Positions 23,268 to 35,855 are shown, counted from the stretch's first letter. The stretch: 64,000 nucleotides of DNA from Erythroxylum novogranatense (GCA_029891385.1 CM057233.1:32222540-32286539), one strand, 5' to 3'. Numbers and translations are program-made. The notes: generated from the sequence alone by a model not told the origin.

Positions 23268-23545
23268 GTCATCCCAGACAATACGTTAACAACAGACAAT
23301 ACATGTCATCACAGAAGAAGTTAAACAATAGACGAAGTACAAACAAAAGACGAAGCAAATAATAGATGAAGCACAAATAATAGACGAAGCTCAAACAATA
23401 GACGAAGCAAACAATAGAAGAAGCACAAATAATAGAAAAAGCATAAACAATAGATGAAGCGCAAATAACAGACGAAGCAAATGACAAACAAAGCACAAAA
23501 ACAACAGACGAAACAGAAACATCAGACGAAGCGATAATATTAGAC
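23268..23545 (+). repeat. Minisatellite in the SIRE-type 3' LTR
   Basis: Same ACAGACGAAGC-type repeats as at 3764-4110, with fewer units. Confidence 0.88.
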
Positions 23546-23954
23546 GATACAAAAAGGAAGGTACTCTAAAACATCAAACAGTTAGTTAGTTGGAGTCATT
23601 ACAGAACTCAACTAAATAACTATCTTTTGAAGATTGAAGAAGCAATTTTCAAGAAGACAGTGGAGACTTAGGCTATAAATACTAGTCCTAGTCGAAGACT
23701 AAAACAATTTTTTTGTTTACACGAGAGAAAACTGTGATTGTACAATACTTAGAGAAAATTTTGTACTAAAGTGTGAAACAAGAGAGTTAATCTTACTGTA
23801 ACGTAAAGCTCAAGATATTTTTCTTAGAGAGAGAAAAAAGGCTGTAGCCTGGAGAGGCTAAAATAGCAGGAAGAACACTTTGTCAAAGAGACCTGAAAAG
23901 GCTCCAGAAGGGAAGAAAGAATACTTGTAAAAGTTGAAAAGTATAGTGAAATCT

Positions 23955-26089
23955 TGTTCGAGTTATTTAAATATAGTGTCCTAGAAAGCAAGTGTATTTA
24001 CATGTAACTTTATCTTATTCAGTTACAATTTTGTAATGAACCTATTTATTATTAATACAATAAAAGAGTTTGGTTTTATTTGTGAGAGCATTATATATCT
24101 AGTCCAAAGGGACCAAGATTCTTTTGCAATTAATATACATGTACATTGAGATGTATGGGAAACATGTATATTATAAGAATCTAAATTAATTGATTCATAG
24201 TTGAATAATCAAGTTGGTCGCTTGATTATGGTTTAGACTATAGTGTTGCGATTTATCTCTATATAAGTAAAAGAGTTTACTTAAAAGGAATGATGAGTTT
24301 CATATCATGATAGTAGTTGACTATCAATAATGGCACTATTAAATGAATCTGGAATCAAGTATGTTTTCAAGAATAAAGTGGGCTATTACTTTAATCTTAA
24401 AACACATAACTTAAGCATTCGCTTATTATGAACCATAATCTTGATGAGTAGTGAACTCGTATGTGTTTTATTATAATTCTTGATATGATAGGAATGGATT
24501 TTTACAGAGTATTAATCTAGTGTCTGCATGTTGGAATTATTAATTGAAACATGTATCAGGGAACATTCACTCAAATAAAGAGTTTATAGTGATATCATCA
24601 CTTATAGATGTTTTAAGGAGATTTGGTGATTAAATTGGCACCAGTAGTTTGATGGACTAGTTACTCATCAAGTCTTAACACCAAGATGAGATCTTATGTG
24701 TTAATCACCATATAAAGTAAAATGGGAGATCTAGAAGGAAAAACCAACATAAGGGCAAAATGGTAATTTTATCCTTTATTGTACGGATGGCTATAATAAG
24801 GTTCTAAATAAGGTTTGCAATTGGACATAAAATATGTATTCTCATAATATTTAATAATTCAAGAGTTCAACTAATTGTCTTTAGTGGAATGACATTTAGT
24901 TAATAAGCTAGAATTAATTCTAATGAGATTAAGTTAATTCTAGGCTTATTGGAGCTTGAATTATCAAAGTCCAATAAGATTCTCCACTTGGCTTCAAGGA
25001 AGGTTATCAAACTAAGTAGGAAATATAAATGGAGGCTTTAGAAGCCCATAATTGAACGTTGGGCTTGCTCTAATTAATGGTTAATTAGAAGCCCAAATGT
25101 AGACTTAGAAATGGGCTAGACTTTGCTTTAATGTAATTGATTAGATTAATTATATTAAAATAAATTTTTTTAAAGAAAGGAGTAGCATTTTAGATTTTAT
25201 TAGGGTTGAATGTGCAACTTCACATTTAACATTTAAATGCTAAATAAAGATGGTCTTTATTATGGTTTATCATCATTAAATAGAGTTATGAACTTATCAT
25301 ATAACATATTATATGGTCTTTATTATGGTTTAATGGTTATCTTTTAATGTTAGCATATAACCTATTAACATTCATTGGATTAAAAAAAAAAGATGTGCAT
25401 TGGATGGATCATCTTCCTTTTTCCATCTTCCAAAACTAAAATTGGTAGGTCATGTATAAGTTAATAGTCTTTTCGTATAGCCACCTTAAAGATAAATGAG
25501 AAGAGTCTCATTTATTGGCTACTTTATTATTGATTAATGAAAGAAGTGATGCGTTAGATGCTATTCTCTTCTTCCATACTATGCATAACCGAAATTGAGT
25601 GTGTAAGAAAGAGTTTTTGCAAGGTTTGACTCTCTCCCTCCTTTCATGCATGAGTGAACTGAAATTAGGAAGAGAAGACTCTCATTTTTTGGTTCATTTT
25701 CTTCTAAGAAAAATCTCCTCCAAATATTTCTTCTCCTTTCCCGCCAAAGGATTTTGTTAACCAAATTGTCCTAGAAAAACAAAAGGTAAATCAAATTGGT
25801 TGAGGATACAACAACAAGGAGAAGATAGATTGCTAGAGGAAAAGATTAAAAAGAAAAGGTTTTGGATACTAGAAAAAGGAGAGGATAGCGTAGCGAGGAA
25901 TTAAAGTTGTAGCAAAAGAGTCGGTAATACTTTTCATCTTGTTTATATTTATTATTATCCTTATACCATATCACGTATGGATTGGCATGATGATTTGGAT
26001 ATGTTGCTTTCGCTACAAATATGATTTCTAAAAAGTTTTGAAATCTACCGATTCTCCAATATAGCATGCTTTCATTTTCCTATCCAACA
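23955..26089 (+). mobile_element. Solo LTR, 2.1 kb, lineage undetermined
   Basis: Starts TGTTCGAGTT and ends ATCCAACA; flanked by the 5-bp duplication AATCT (23950-23954, 26090-26094). The split host LTR can be aligned on both sides, so the boundaries are exact. No primer-binding site, polypurine tract or coding region is inside. AT-rich, with several short plant-type ORFs that look like chance. Strand is arbitrary. Confidence 0.92.
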
Positions 26090-26398
26090 AATCTCAGACA
26101 AACTCTAAGGACTTGACATAGCCCAAGGTTTATAGTGAACCAGTATAAAATCACAACGACTTTTCTCTAACTCCCATACTTTATTTTTCTTGTTGTTAGA
26201 TGAGTAGATAAAGTTACTTGTGATTTCAATAGTTATCAGTTTTTAGTGAAGTGTTTTTGGTATTTATCTGATAGTTGTAAAGATATTCAAGAAATCTCAA
26301 AAGATTATCAATTTCAAAAAGATTACACAATTCAACCCTCCTTCTTGTGTATTTTGCATACTTTACCTGATTCCTATACTAACTAGTGATTTACTTCA

Positions 26399-27076
26399 GA
26401 TTTTGTGTTTTATTGATTGGTTGTTGTGATTAACTTCAATTTTTGCATATTTCGATAACAAATTGAGAGGGTAAGCTGAAAAAAAAATATTGGATTGGAT
26501 TAACGAGAGTTAGGTGATCTAATAGACCACATAGTTAATTACATAGGCTTTTGTGCAGAGAGAAATCTCGTGTAAGACCCGGTAGTCAAGTAGAGAGCTC
26601 CCGGTCTAATTTTAATTGTGGGTCTTTTGTTAATTGGAGATTGCAACTTCCATAATTTAATTAGGGCTAATGACTTTGGGTGTAAGATTATAACTCAAGA
26701 GAGAGTAATTCTACCTACGATAATCTAGAACTAATATCTCGATAACACATAACTGGCTAGGTTAGCATTAATAATAGGTAGAATCCCCTCTCTCATAACT
26801 TGGCAATTTCTCTTGACTAATTTCCGTAGTGACCTTTTGTGTTGCTCAAGTTTAGTTTTTACTGTGTTAATTTCTTGACTTGAATTCCTGCAATCAAATT
26901 CCAATGTTTATATTTTTGTTTCATTTTTTAATTTCACTTTATTATTTATCTGAGCCTTAGACACCCTAGAATTAGATTAGTTCACCCTCCTTGTGGGATG
27001 GACCCTTTAATTACTACAATTCAACACCCGTGCACTTGCGAAATTTGAGGGCCATAATTGTACAGCTTGATGAACA
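26399..27076 (+). mobile_element. Athila-like LTR (copy A), second part
   Basis: Continues copy A after the SIRE-type insertion, starting with the duplicated GATTT and matching 30453-31173 of copy B. Ends near GAACA, followed by a decayed primer-binding region (GTTTTCGGCACTATTACC at about 27084-27101) corresponding to the better preserved site of copy B. Confidence 0.85.
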
Positions 27077-29718
27077 AGATTATGTTTTCGGCACTATTAC
27101 CAATGAGGTGTAAGATTCGTTTAATTCTTTTAGTCTAATTATTAAAAAGTTAGAGAAAAAAGGAAATTTGGGTGTAAGTCGAAGGCACATCTTTTGGACA
27201 TCATAAGAAAACTATAAGGATTAAAGAAGGTTAAATGCTAAGAAGAAATGGAAAATCAATGATGGAGGATATATGTTATAGGGAGCAAGGAACTATTACA
27301 GACTTCAATGAGGCATAATTTTGAAGCGAAAATTATCATCCTTATATGAACACTTACACTTTAGGTTGTCAAAACCACCTGAATTTCTATTTGTCTAACA
27401 ATATAAGGAATCCTATAGGACATCAAAACCTAGTACGATTTTAGTAAGATGAGTCCAATTTATGGGATACCAAGCTAGATAAAATCATGGATAAGCTCAT
27501 GAACATGGAAAAGGCCCATAAGCGACTGGAAGAGAAGTTTGTGCAATTAACAAAAGATCATGCCTCTTCTATTCAAAACATAGAGATTTAAATGGGACAA
27601 CTTTCTAGTGAATTTTGTAAGCAAAGTGTGGAGAACTTCCTGAGCAGTATGGAAATACATCAATAGGAGCTATGTCAGGCTATCACACTTAAGAATGGGG
27701 TAGATCTAGAAGAATCAAAAAGAGATCAAGTTGAACCCCACCTTGTAGAAGACCAAGAAATGAATAAAGAGGATGAAAAATAAGATGAAAACCTCTATAT
27801 ATCCGCCAAATCTTAATATGCCATGATTGAACATTGAAAAAGCTTCAGTAGATGTCTATGAAGAGAACATTATCCTCCGGATTAGTAGTGACTAGTGACA
27901 TTCAACATGAATGATGTATTAAACAATCTAAAAGAGGTTGACTCATTTAGGAGAATTGATGTGTTTGAATCCTTAAAAGAGCAAAAAAAAGAAGAGCAGA
28001 TGACAACATATATAGAGTTTGAAGAAGACATGAAAGTCTCTGCTCATAAAGTGTAAGAAGAAAAGGAGAAGGGGTGACTGAGGAAGGATAGGAACAACTC
28101 ACCCTCTTACAAGAAAAACTTCAAGGAGTTTTGTTATTCCTTATTTTGTTGATAGTTTGTCATTGAAAAGGACATTACTAAGCTTATTAGGTTTCCTTAA
28201 TTTGATAGATTATGATCTTTTCATTATCTTGCAATTTGTAGCTTGCTCACTGGCTATAGAATTAATGTGACAAGAAGGATGGAAGCAAGCCACTTATAAT
28301 TGATCTTGGTTGAGCTTCCTAGGATACAAGGTCAAACTAATGACCTTAAATTAACACATTTAGTTGCTAGATTTAAGTTGATTTATAGTAGGTTTGTTTT
28401 AAATTCTAAAATAAGTTTTGAATGTTTTAGAGTTGTTTTAAATTCTAAAATAAGTTTTGAATGTTTTAGAATGGTTTAGATTGCTCATTCTTTCACTCTC
28501 TTAAATCAAATTTAAGAGAAGGAACCTAGCTTGGTGTCAAGCTCATTGGGTCTCCAACTCTGACACCAACACTACCTTAATCACCTTGACAATTTCATGT
28601 TCTAACCCTTTCTTTTCATTTTAGTATTTTCTTTTTATGTTTTTTGTATATTGTGGTTTCTATTCCCCCCCCCCCCCTATGTGTGTTTGCATTTCCTTTT
28701 CAAATTGAGAAAAATGTGTTATTTAAGTGTGGGGAGGGTTGTGTGTTTTTATCTTAAGTATGAATTTCACATATTGTATGATAGTTTGTTTAGGTTGCAT
28801 TATATGAATTGTGTGGATGTGTTAATGTCTAGTACTTAATGGGATAGATTTAGCCTTAAACATAGTCTTTAAGGTTATGAAGATTTATTAGCTCGTGAAA
28901 GTAGTGACTTAGGTTACTTTAGCTAACTATGTAGTTTAATTAGGATACAATGTTAGCTTATTCACCCTAGGATGTTGTCACATTCATTTATAATTTTAGG
29001 CCAATCAACTAAGTGACAATACTAGTATTTTCATTAGAATGATTAGCAAAAGCCAAAAGGTAGACAAATTAATGTGTTAAACAAAAGTGTATAAATTTCA
29101 ATAAATTAACTATTCCACTAACTTCGGGATATGAATAAAGCTAGTAGGCAGTTAAGAATGTGATGTAGCTAAGTAACTGTATAAATACGCATCACAAATG
29201 TGTGCCTTCATATCAAATGACTATAATGACATTCCAACCAAGCTGTTTAATAACAATATGACCTAGTTAAGCAACTGAATCAACATTATTCACAAATTTT
29301 TGCCTTCCCATAAAAAGATTAGGTTTATGTCCTTGAAAAATCAACAAAAAGAATGTTTTCAAATAAAACCTACCAAACTTGTTAGTAGCTTGATTTTTCA
29401 TGAAAACTTATTTAGGAATAGCTACACTTTTGATTTGACCAAATAATTATCAATATGTGTATGCAAGTGATAAGGCTGAATAGAATTAACATTAAAATTT
29501 TGATTAGTTTGTATATTTAGTCCAAGGTACTTAGACACAGATTTCATAAGTTAATAAGTTAGAATAACTTGAGGGGTTGTGTTTGAAGTTAAATTTGTTT
29601 CGTTAGGTCTAATAACATTCCCTCATTATCGCGTATGCGTATTTTGTGTTTTAGTTGTTGAGGTTTTTTTTTGTTTTTTTTTGTTTGAGGGCAAGCAAAT
29701 GTTTAAGTGACGATATAT
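27077..29718 (+). mobile_element. Athila-like internal region 1 (non-autonomous)
   Basis: 2.6 kb between LTR copies A and B. It carries a broken gag coiled-coil part (about 27478-27750: MDKLM..., then a stretch like FCKQSVENFL in the second copy). It passes directly into a piece resembling the protease-to-RT linker of Athila (about 27830-27970). Reverse transcriptase, RNase H and integrase are absent. The 3' part holds Athila-typical non-coding wording: AAGTGTGGGGAGG at about 28722, and TTTGAGGGCAAGCAAATGTT just before the next LTR, which is the polypurine region. A 13-base C run lies at 28665-28677. Confidence 0.78.
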
Positions 29719-31173
29719 TGATAGGTGTAGATTGCATCGTGTTTTGTCGGTAGTTTAGTGTGTGTTTAGTTGTTAAATTGATTGTTTAGTGCGTCTTTAA
29801 GTTAGAATTGTTTTAATTAGTAACTATTTGTGTTTTATGTGTTTTGTGGGATGGAACATGATGTTGAGCTTCAATTTTATATTTATGAGGTGACTTGATG
29901 TGTTTTTTAGTGTTTTAGGAAAATTAGAAGAGATTCAGAGAAGACCCAGGAAGTAACCTAAGGCCACGATCATGAAAGAAGCAAAAGAAAAGAGCCATAA
30001 TCGTGACAAAAGTTGGTGTAGGGAGCCACAATTCACGATTATGTCATTATGGGCTACGATTGTGACATAATCAAAAACTCTCGACCATAATTATGCCACT
30101 AAGGGCCACAATCATGTTCTACGGGACAAATACACGAACAATAGTCCTGATTTTAATTTTTGAGGAATTTTTCGGAGCTTTCAAACTTAGAATCCTAGGG
30201 TTGACCTAATTGGAAATACTTTATAAGACTTAAGGATGTAACCCTAAGGGAGCTTCTACATTCTGCTACTCTTGGAAAGTTCAAAAGAGAGAAAAGTTGA
30301 GAGAGAAGAAGAAGCGGGTCCTGACGCTGCTGCTTCCCATATTAGGTGGGTTTTGGATTGAAATGGATTGTATGATGATGGGTTTTGGATTGTTGACAAT
30401 GTTCTAACTCTTCCTTCAATATTTTACTTTGATTTAATGTTAATATAGTCGATTTTGTGTTTTATGGACTAGGTGTTGTGATTAACTTCAATTTTACAAA
30501 AAGACCCTAGTGTTGCCCTAATTAGAAATACTATATAAGACATAAGGATGTAACCCTAAGAGAGCTTCTATATTTTGCCACTTTTGGAAAGTTGAAGAGA
30601 GAGAAAAAATGATTGGATTGGATTAGATTAGATTAAGGAGAGTTAGGCGATCCAATAAATCATGTAGTTAATCATATAGGTTTTCGTACAGAGAGAGATC
30701 TCGTGTGAGACTTGATAGTTTAGTATAGAGTTTCCGATCTAATTTCAATTAAGGATATTTTGTTAAATGAGAGATTGCAAGTTTTATAATTTAATTAGGG
30801 TTAATCCCCCTACGATAGTCTAGAATTAATACCTCGATAACACATAATTAGCTAGGTTAGCATTAATGATAGGTAGAATCCCCTCTCTTATAACGTGGTA
30901 ATTTCTCTTGACTAATTTCTATGGTGAGCTTTTGTGTTGCTCAATTTCAACTCTTATTTTGTATTAATTTTTTGAGTTGAATTCTTGCAATCAAATTCCT
31001 GCGTTTATATCCTTATTTCTTCGTTTAGTTTCACTTTATTATTTCTATGAGCCTTAGATACCTTAGAATTACACTAGTTCACCCTCCTCGTGGGATCGAC
31101 CCTTTAAGTACTATAATTCATGACACATGCACTTACAATATCTGAGGGATATAATTGTAAAGCTCAATGAACA
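29719..31173 (+). repeat. Athila-like LTR (copy B)
   Basis: Starts TGATAGGTGTAGATTG; ends about 12 bases before the primer-binding site. 1455 bp. Compared with copy A it carries an extra copy of the TATA/leader block: 30191-30300 and again 30497-30610. Confidence 0.85.
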
Positions 31174-32558
31174 TGATTAAGTTTTTGGCGCCGTTACCAG
31201 GGAGGCATAGCATTAGTTTAATTCTTTTAGTCTTACGGTTAAGAAATTTCAAAAAAAGGGAATTATGGGCTTAAATCGAAGGCACATCTTTTAGACATCA
31301 TAAGACGACTATGAGGAATGAAGAAGGTTAAATGATAAGAAGAAATGAATAGAACAATGATAGAGGGTGTATATTATGAGGAGTAAGGAGCTCTTGCGGA
31401 CTTTAGTAATGCACAATTTAAAGGGCAAAATTGAGATCCTTATATGAGCATGTACACTCTAGGGTAGTAAAACCACCCAGATTTCTATTGGCCTAACAAT
31501 GTAAGGACTCTTATAGACATCAAGACCTACTAGGATTTCAATAAGATGAGTCCAATTTATGGGATTCCAAGCTAGACAAAACCATGGATAAGCTCACAGA
31601 CAAGGAAGAGGCCCATAAGCAACTAGAAGAGAAGTTTGAGCAAGTAATAGAAGATCATTCCTTTTCTATTCAAAACCTAAAGATTCAAATGACACAATTT
31701 TCTTATGAATTTTGTAAGCAAAGTGTGGAGAACTTCCTGAACAGCATGGAACTACATCAACAAGAGCTATATCAGACTATCACATTTAGGAATCTAGAAG
31801 AACTAGTGAGAGATCAAGCTGAACCCTAACTTGTAGAAGATCAAGAAATCAAGAAAGAGGATGAATGATAGGATGAAAATCCCCATATTATCCGCCAGGT
31901 CTTGTTATACCATCCTTGAACATCGAAAAAGCTTTAGTAGATGTCTATGAAGAGAACATTATCCTTTGGATTAGTAATGACTACGTGAAATTCAACATGA
32001 ATTATGTATTAAAGAATCCAAATGAGGGTGACTCATTCAAGATACTTGATTTTTCCCTATTTTTTGGACAATTTGTCATCGAAAAGGACATTACTAAGCA
32101 TATTTCATTAGCTTACAATATGTAGCTTATTCACAGGCTACAAAATTAATGTTGAATGAGAAATGTGGAAGCAATTCACTTCAAATTGATCCTAGCTGAG
32201 CTTCTAAGGATGCAAGGTCAAGCTAATGACCCTAAATTAGCACGTTTAGTAGTTAGATTTAAGTTGTTGTGTAGTTAGGTTTGTTTTAAATTCTAAAATG
32301 AGTTTTACATGATTTGGAATGGCTTAGACTACTAATTCTTTGACTCTCTTAAATCAATTATAAGAAAGGAAACCCAGCTCAGTGTTAAGCGCATTGAGTC
32401 TCCATCTCTGACACCATCACTACCTCAGTCACCTTGACAATTTCGTGTTCTAACCCTTTCTTTTCATCTTTGCTATTATTGTTAGTATTTTCTTCTTATG
32501 TTTTTCATATATTTTGGTTTTTATTTCCGCCCTTATATGTGTTTATGTGTCCTTCTTA
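31174..32558 (+). mobile_element. Athila-like internal region 2, left part
   Basis: Alignable with internal region 1. An 81-residue frame (31584-31829) encodes an acidic coiled coil (EEAHKQLEEKFEQVIEDH, SIQNLKIQMTQFSYEF) like the part of Athila gag before the protease. A 69-residue frame (31916-32125) begins MNIEKALVDVYEENI and NDYVKFNMNYVL, like the stretch after the protease in Athila. RT and integrase are missing exactly as in region 1. It is interrupted at 32558 by a gypsy relic and continues at 35379. Confidence 0.78.
31186..31200 (+). other. Primer-binding site of the Athila-like unit 2
   Basis: TGGCGCCGTTACCAG, one base away from the TGGCGCCGTTGCC site that Athila elements use (tRNA-Asp type). 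Confidence 0.85.
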
Positions 32559-35373
32559 TGTTAGCCCCAAAAATTTTTTTTTAAAAAAAAATTAAGCATG
32601 ATTAGATTAATTAAGTAAGTTAAGTTAGCATAAATTGAATTGAGATTAATTAACATGTGATAGTATTAAGGAGTTAGGTGATGAGTAAATGAAATTAAAT
32701 GAGTTAGTTGGGCTTTAATGAGGTAGGAAAGAAAAGAAAGATAAAGTGGGCTTAAAGATAAGTGGGCCTTGAGTGGTTTAAAGAGGAAATAAGGAGGAGG
32801 AAGAAGAAAGGAGTTAGGCTTGGGCCAATGGGCTTAAGTAGGTTAGTAGTGTAATAAGAAGAAGAAGGAATTAAGGGAAGAGAAGTGGGCTTGGGCTTGA
32901 GTTAAATGAAGAAGGAGTATAAAAAAAGAAGAATTAAATGAGTTTTAGTAGGAGAAGAAGAGAGTTACGAAATTTAAAGGAAGAAAAGAAGAAGTGTCGT
33001 GGAAGGAGGGAGGAGAAGGAGAAAAGAAGAAAAGAGAGAAGCTAGGGCTCCAAGATTCAAGTGTTTAAGAGAAAGTTGGAAGAAAGTCCAAGAATTAAAA
33101 GTGTGGGAAATCACTAGAGCTTCATTTTGAACCAAGCCATCACTTGGTTGGTGGAAGTTTAAGGTAAGTCATGAAGTTTTGTTAGAGTTTTTGTTTGGGT
33201 TATGGTTGAGAAGAGTTGAAAATGGAATGGGTATAGTGAATCTAGGACTAATTTCATGAATGATGTTGTATGGTTTTTCAATTTGTGTTAAGTGACTTGG
33301 GTTTTTGGTTTTTAATGAAGAAAGAGAAGGAAGAGAAGAAGAACAAGAGTAGTAGCAAGGAAACCAAGAATTTATCAAGTCTACAAGGTGGGTTCCATAT
33401 TTATCTTTATATTTATGAGCAATTAATGCAAGTTGGTAAATGACACTAATGAATGTTTGTTACTTGTAAGTGAGTATAAATGATTGCTATAGATGCTTGT
33501 GTTAGTTGTGGTTAGATGATATTATTCATGAGTTATGTGTAAATGAAAATAATTCATGTTGATGATTTGATGATGATTGAGTTAGTATTGAATGAAATAG
33601 CTTAAATAAGTATGAATGCACAATATGACTTATGCATGAAATGTACAATATGAAATATGCATGAAAGATAAGATTTTCAAGAAAACAGTGAATTGGACAA
33701 GAACAGTCCAATTTTATTGTTATGCATGATTGTTATGTTATGTGGGTAAGGTATAGTCCCAAGAAAATCACGTGCATCGTCGACCATGAAAGGCTTCGCC
33801 CTTTGCCTGATTGTGGCATAGGATGATCCAACATTTTGGACTCCTAAAGATTTTCCCATATAAGCTCATTAAATGAGACTATATGGTTGCCAAGAATATG
33901 GACTTACTGAGCCATTTGATGTGTTTCATATGTGATTACATGAAATTGCAAGAATTATGAATGTTCGAATTGTGAGAAATTATGTTTATGTATTGATGAA
34001 AATTTCATGATGCATGTATTATGATTTCATTGAAAGATTTTTTAATGTATGAATAACTAAATAGACATGCTTGTTATATAAATATAAATGTGTTACCATG
34101 AATGAAAGCTCACCTCCCTCAATTCTCCAGAAATGGCGGGATCCCGAGGAGCAAGCTTAACGGCATTTACTCCAAGAGTTTTCTTTTGGTTTTGTCATTG
34201 AAATGATTTTTGTAAAACAATGCTTTAGTTGCATTTTGAGAATGATATTGTATTTTGAAGTTTCATGTAATTGGGCTTAAAATGCCCACTAAAGCATTGT
34301 ATGAAATATGACATGATTTGATGAAGATGGAATGAATGAGTTATGATTCAAAAGTGAATTTTAAACCCTAATGTATAATGCTTGATTGTATGACCTTTAA
34401 TCTTTTGAGATGATGCATGAGATGGCATGAATATCATATAGGTAGGTAAATGTGATGAGGTTGGGATTGATGGTTATACATGTGTGATGAAGGTGAGAAT
34501 GAGGCTTGTGTGAGGTTGATTGTGCAAAGTCTTATAGATGTGTTAAATTGGTTAGACAATAGAAGTTGGAAGTTGAATTTGAGAGTTTGTGCGTCAAACT
34601 AGGTGTTTGACACGAGATGAGGTGTTAAAATATTGAATGAATGAGTTTGGCATAGAAATGGGTAGGTTTAAAAAGGTTAGGAGTGTTCATGGCGTTTGGG
34701 GTAAGTCAAGAGAGAGTGTAGAGGCTTGGAGGTGAGTCCATAATAGACAGAATTCAAGTTATTGTTTACATAACTCGACTTGTGAAGCAGAACTCGAGTT
34801 ATTTTTCTACATAACTCGACTTGTGAATCATAACTCGAGTTGTTTGTCTCGATAAGTCGAGTTGTCAGTCAGCATAACTCGAGTTGTCTTCAGGAATAAT
34901 TCAAGTTGTCTGTCTGAAATAGTAAAACCATAGTTAGGAATGTTATTTTTGGGGTTTTATCAAGAGCAGTCAGGGTCTAAGTCTTAGTCAGTGTGTGCTC
35001 ACCACCAATGTGAATTATTAGAGAGTGTCGGGTTTAATGTCTCAGCAAGGCAAGTGTCTCGAGGATGGGCTCCACCCGGGCTCACATCCCGGGACAGTCG
35101 AGCTCCGGGAGTAGGGTCTGACATTCTGTGGTATCAAAGCGAGTGTGATAGTGGTAAGTCTAAGCATTTGGGTCTTGGACCCAACACTTGTCTTAAATTA
35201 AACAAGAGTCATAAGGCTTTGATTTACAAGAGAAATCAAAAATTGAAATTTGGGTTAAATGAAATAAACCCTACAAGGCAAGATGATCAAGTTTCATGTT
35301 TTACGGTTCAAGAGTTGGACTCCGGTAACGGGATCCAACAGTTGGGGTCCGGTCTCCAGGTCGGGACCCGACA
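32559..35373 (+). mobile_element. Gypsy LTR relic: LTR + primer-binding site + short leader
   Basis: Flanked by TCTTA (32554-32558 and 35374-35378). It starts TGTTAGCCCC and ends GGGACCCGACA. An apparent 5' LTR of 2565 bp runs to GTCTGACA at 35123, then TTCTG, then an initiator-Met-like site TGGTATCAAAGC (35129-35140), then about 230 bp. No gag, pol or second full LTR remains; the final bases resemble the LTR terminus. It is either a deletion product or a very small non-autonomous element. A 163-residue frame at 34991-35482 crosses the LTR, leader and host boundary, so it is not a gene. Confidence 0.82.
34751..34907. repeat. Cluster of palindromic AACTCGAGTT motifs in an LTR
   Basis: About eight copies of the 10-bp palindrome AACTCGAGTT or one-base variants (AACTCGACTT, AAGTCGAGTT, AATTCAAGTT), at roughly 15-30 bp spacing. 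They lie in the second half of the gypsy relic's LTR. Confidence 0.85.
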
Positions 35374-35378
35374 TCTTA

Positions 35379-35855
35379 CATTCAGGACAATGTGTTGTTC
35401 AAATGTAGGGAAGGTTGTGTGTTTTTACCCTAAGTGTGAATTTTGCATATTGTATAATATTTTTTTAGGCTGCATTATATGATTTGTATGGATGTGTCAA
35501 TGGATAGAACTTAACGGGACAGATTTTGCTTTAAACATAGTCTTTTAGGTTGTGAAGATTTATTACCTTGTGAAATTCGTGACCTAGGTTACTTTAACTA
35601 AATATGTAGTTTAATTAGGATACGATGTTAGTTTATTCACCCTAAGAAGTTGTCACGTTCATTAATAATTTTAGGCCAATCAACTAAATGGCTTTACAAG
35701 TATATTTTCATGAGAACGATTAGCAAAAGAAATAAGGGTGATGAAATAATATGTTAAAAAGTGTATAAGTTTCAATGATTTAACTATTCTGCTAGCCTTC
35801 AGGTTATGAATAAAGCTAGTAGCTGGTTGAGAATGTAATGTAACTGAATAACCAG
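35379..35855 (+). mobile_element. Athila-like internal region 2, right part
   Basis: Matches 28712-29200 of internal region 1 (GGTTGTGTGTTTTTA..., later CAATCAACTAA and AATAAAGCTAGTAG). The match fades near 35855, where the copia fragment begins; no terminal LTR of this unit is present. Confidence 0.75.

Larger units (their letters stand above)
3641..26398 (+). mobile_element. Ty1/copia element, SIRE/Maximus type, with two nested insertions
   Basis: Bounded by two related LTRs (3641-4818 and 23145-26398), both starting TGTTAA and ending ACTTCA. Target duplication GATTT flanks it (3636-3640, 26399-26403). It has an initiator-Met-type primer-binding site, gag, a broken protease, pol, a long region after pol, and a polypurine tract. 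Lineage rests on the gag start (RPPAFNGEDYHYW), on protease-linker wording (VEGLKHNLISVSQLCD), and on the post-pol ORF known in SIRE/Maximus elements. A Tekay-type gypsy (6648-18457) and a solo LTR (23955-26089) are nested inside; without them the element is about 8.8 kb. It is defective: the zinc knuckle, most of integrase and the RT start are missing, and all ORFs have breaks. Confidence 0.92.
23145..26398 (+). repeat. 3' LTR of the SIRE-type element, split by a solo LTR
   Basis: Starts TGTTAATTCA and ends TTACTTCA. Removing the solo LTR at 23955-26089 and one copy of its duplication leaves about 1114 bp, against 1178 bp for the 5' LTR. The shorter minisatellite (23268-23545) explains nearly all the difference. 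Confidence 0.92.

Noticed and set aside
28665..28677. Run of 13 C residues as a possible functional signal.
   Set aside because: Homopolymer in degraded Athila sequence; length is also unreliable in sequencing. The corresponding place in the second unit lacks it.
34991..35482. 163-residue plus-strand ORF.
   Set aside because: Crosses LTR, primer-binding site, leader and the host Athila boundary, so it cannot be an evolved gene.
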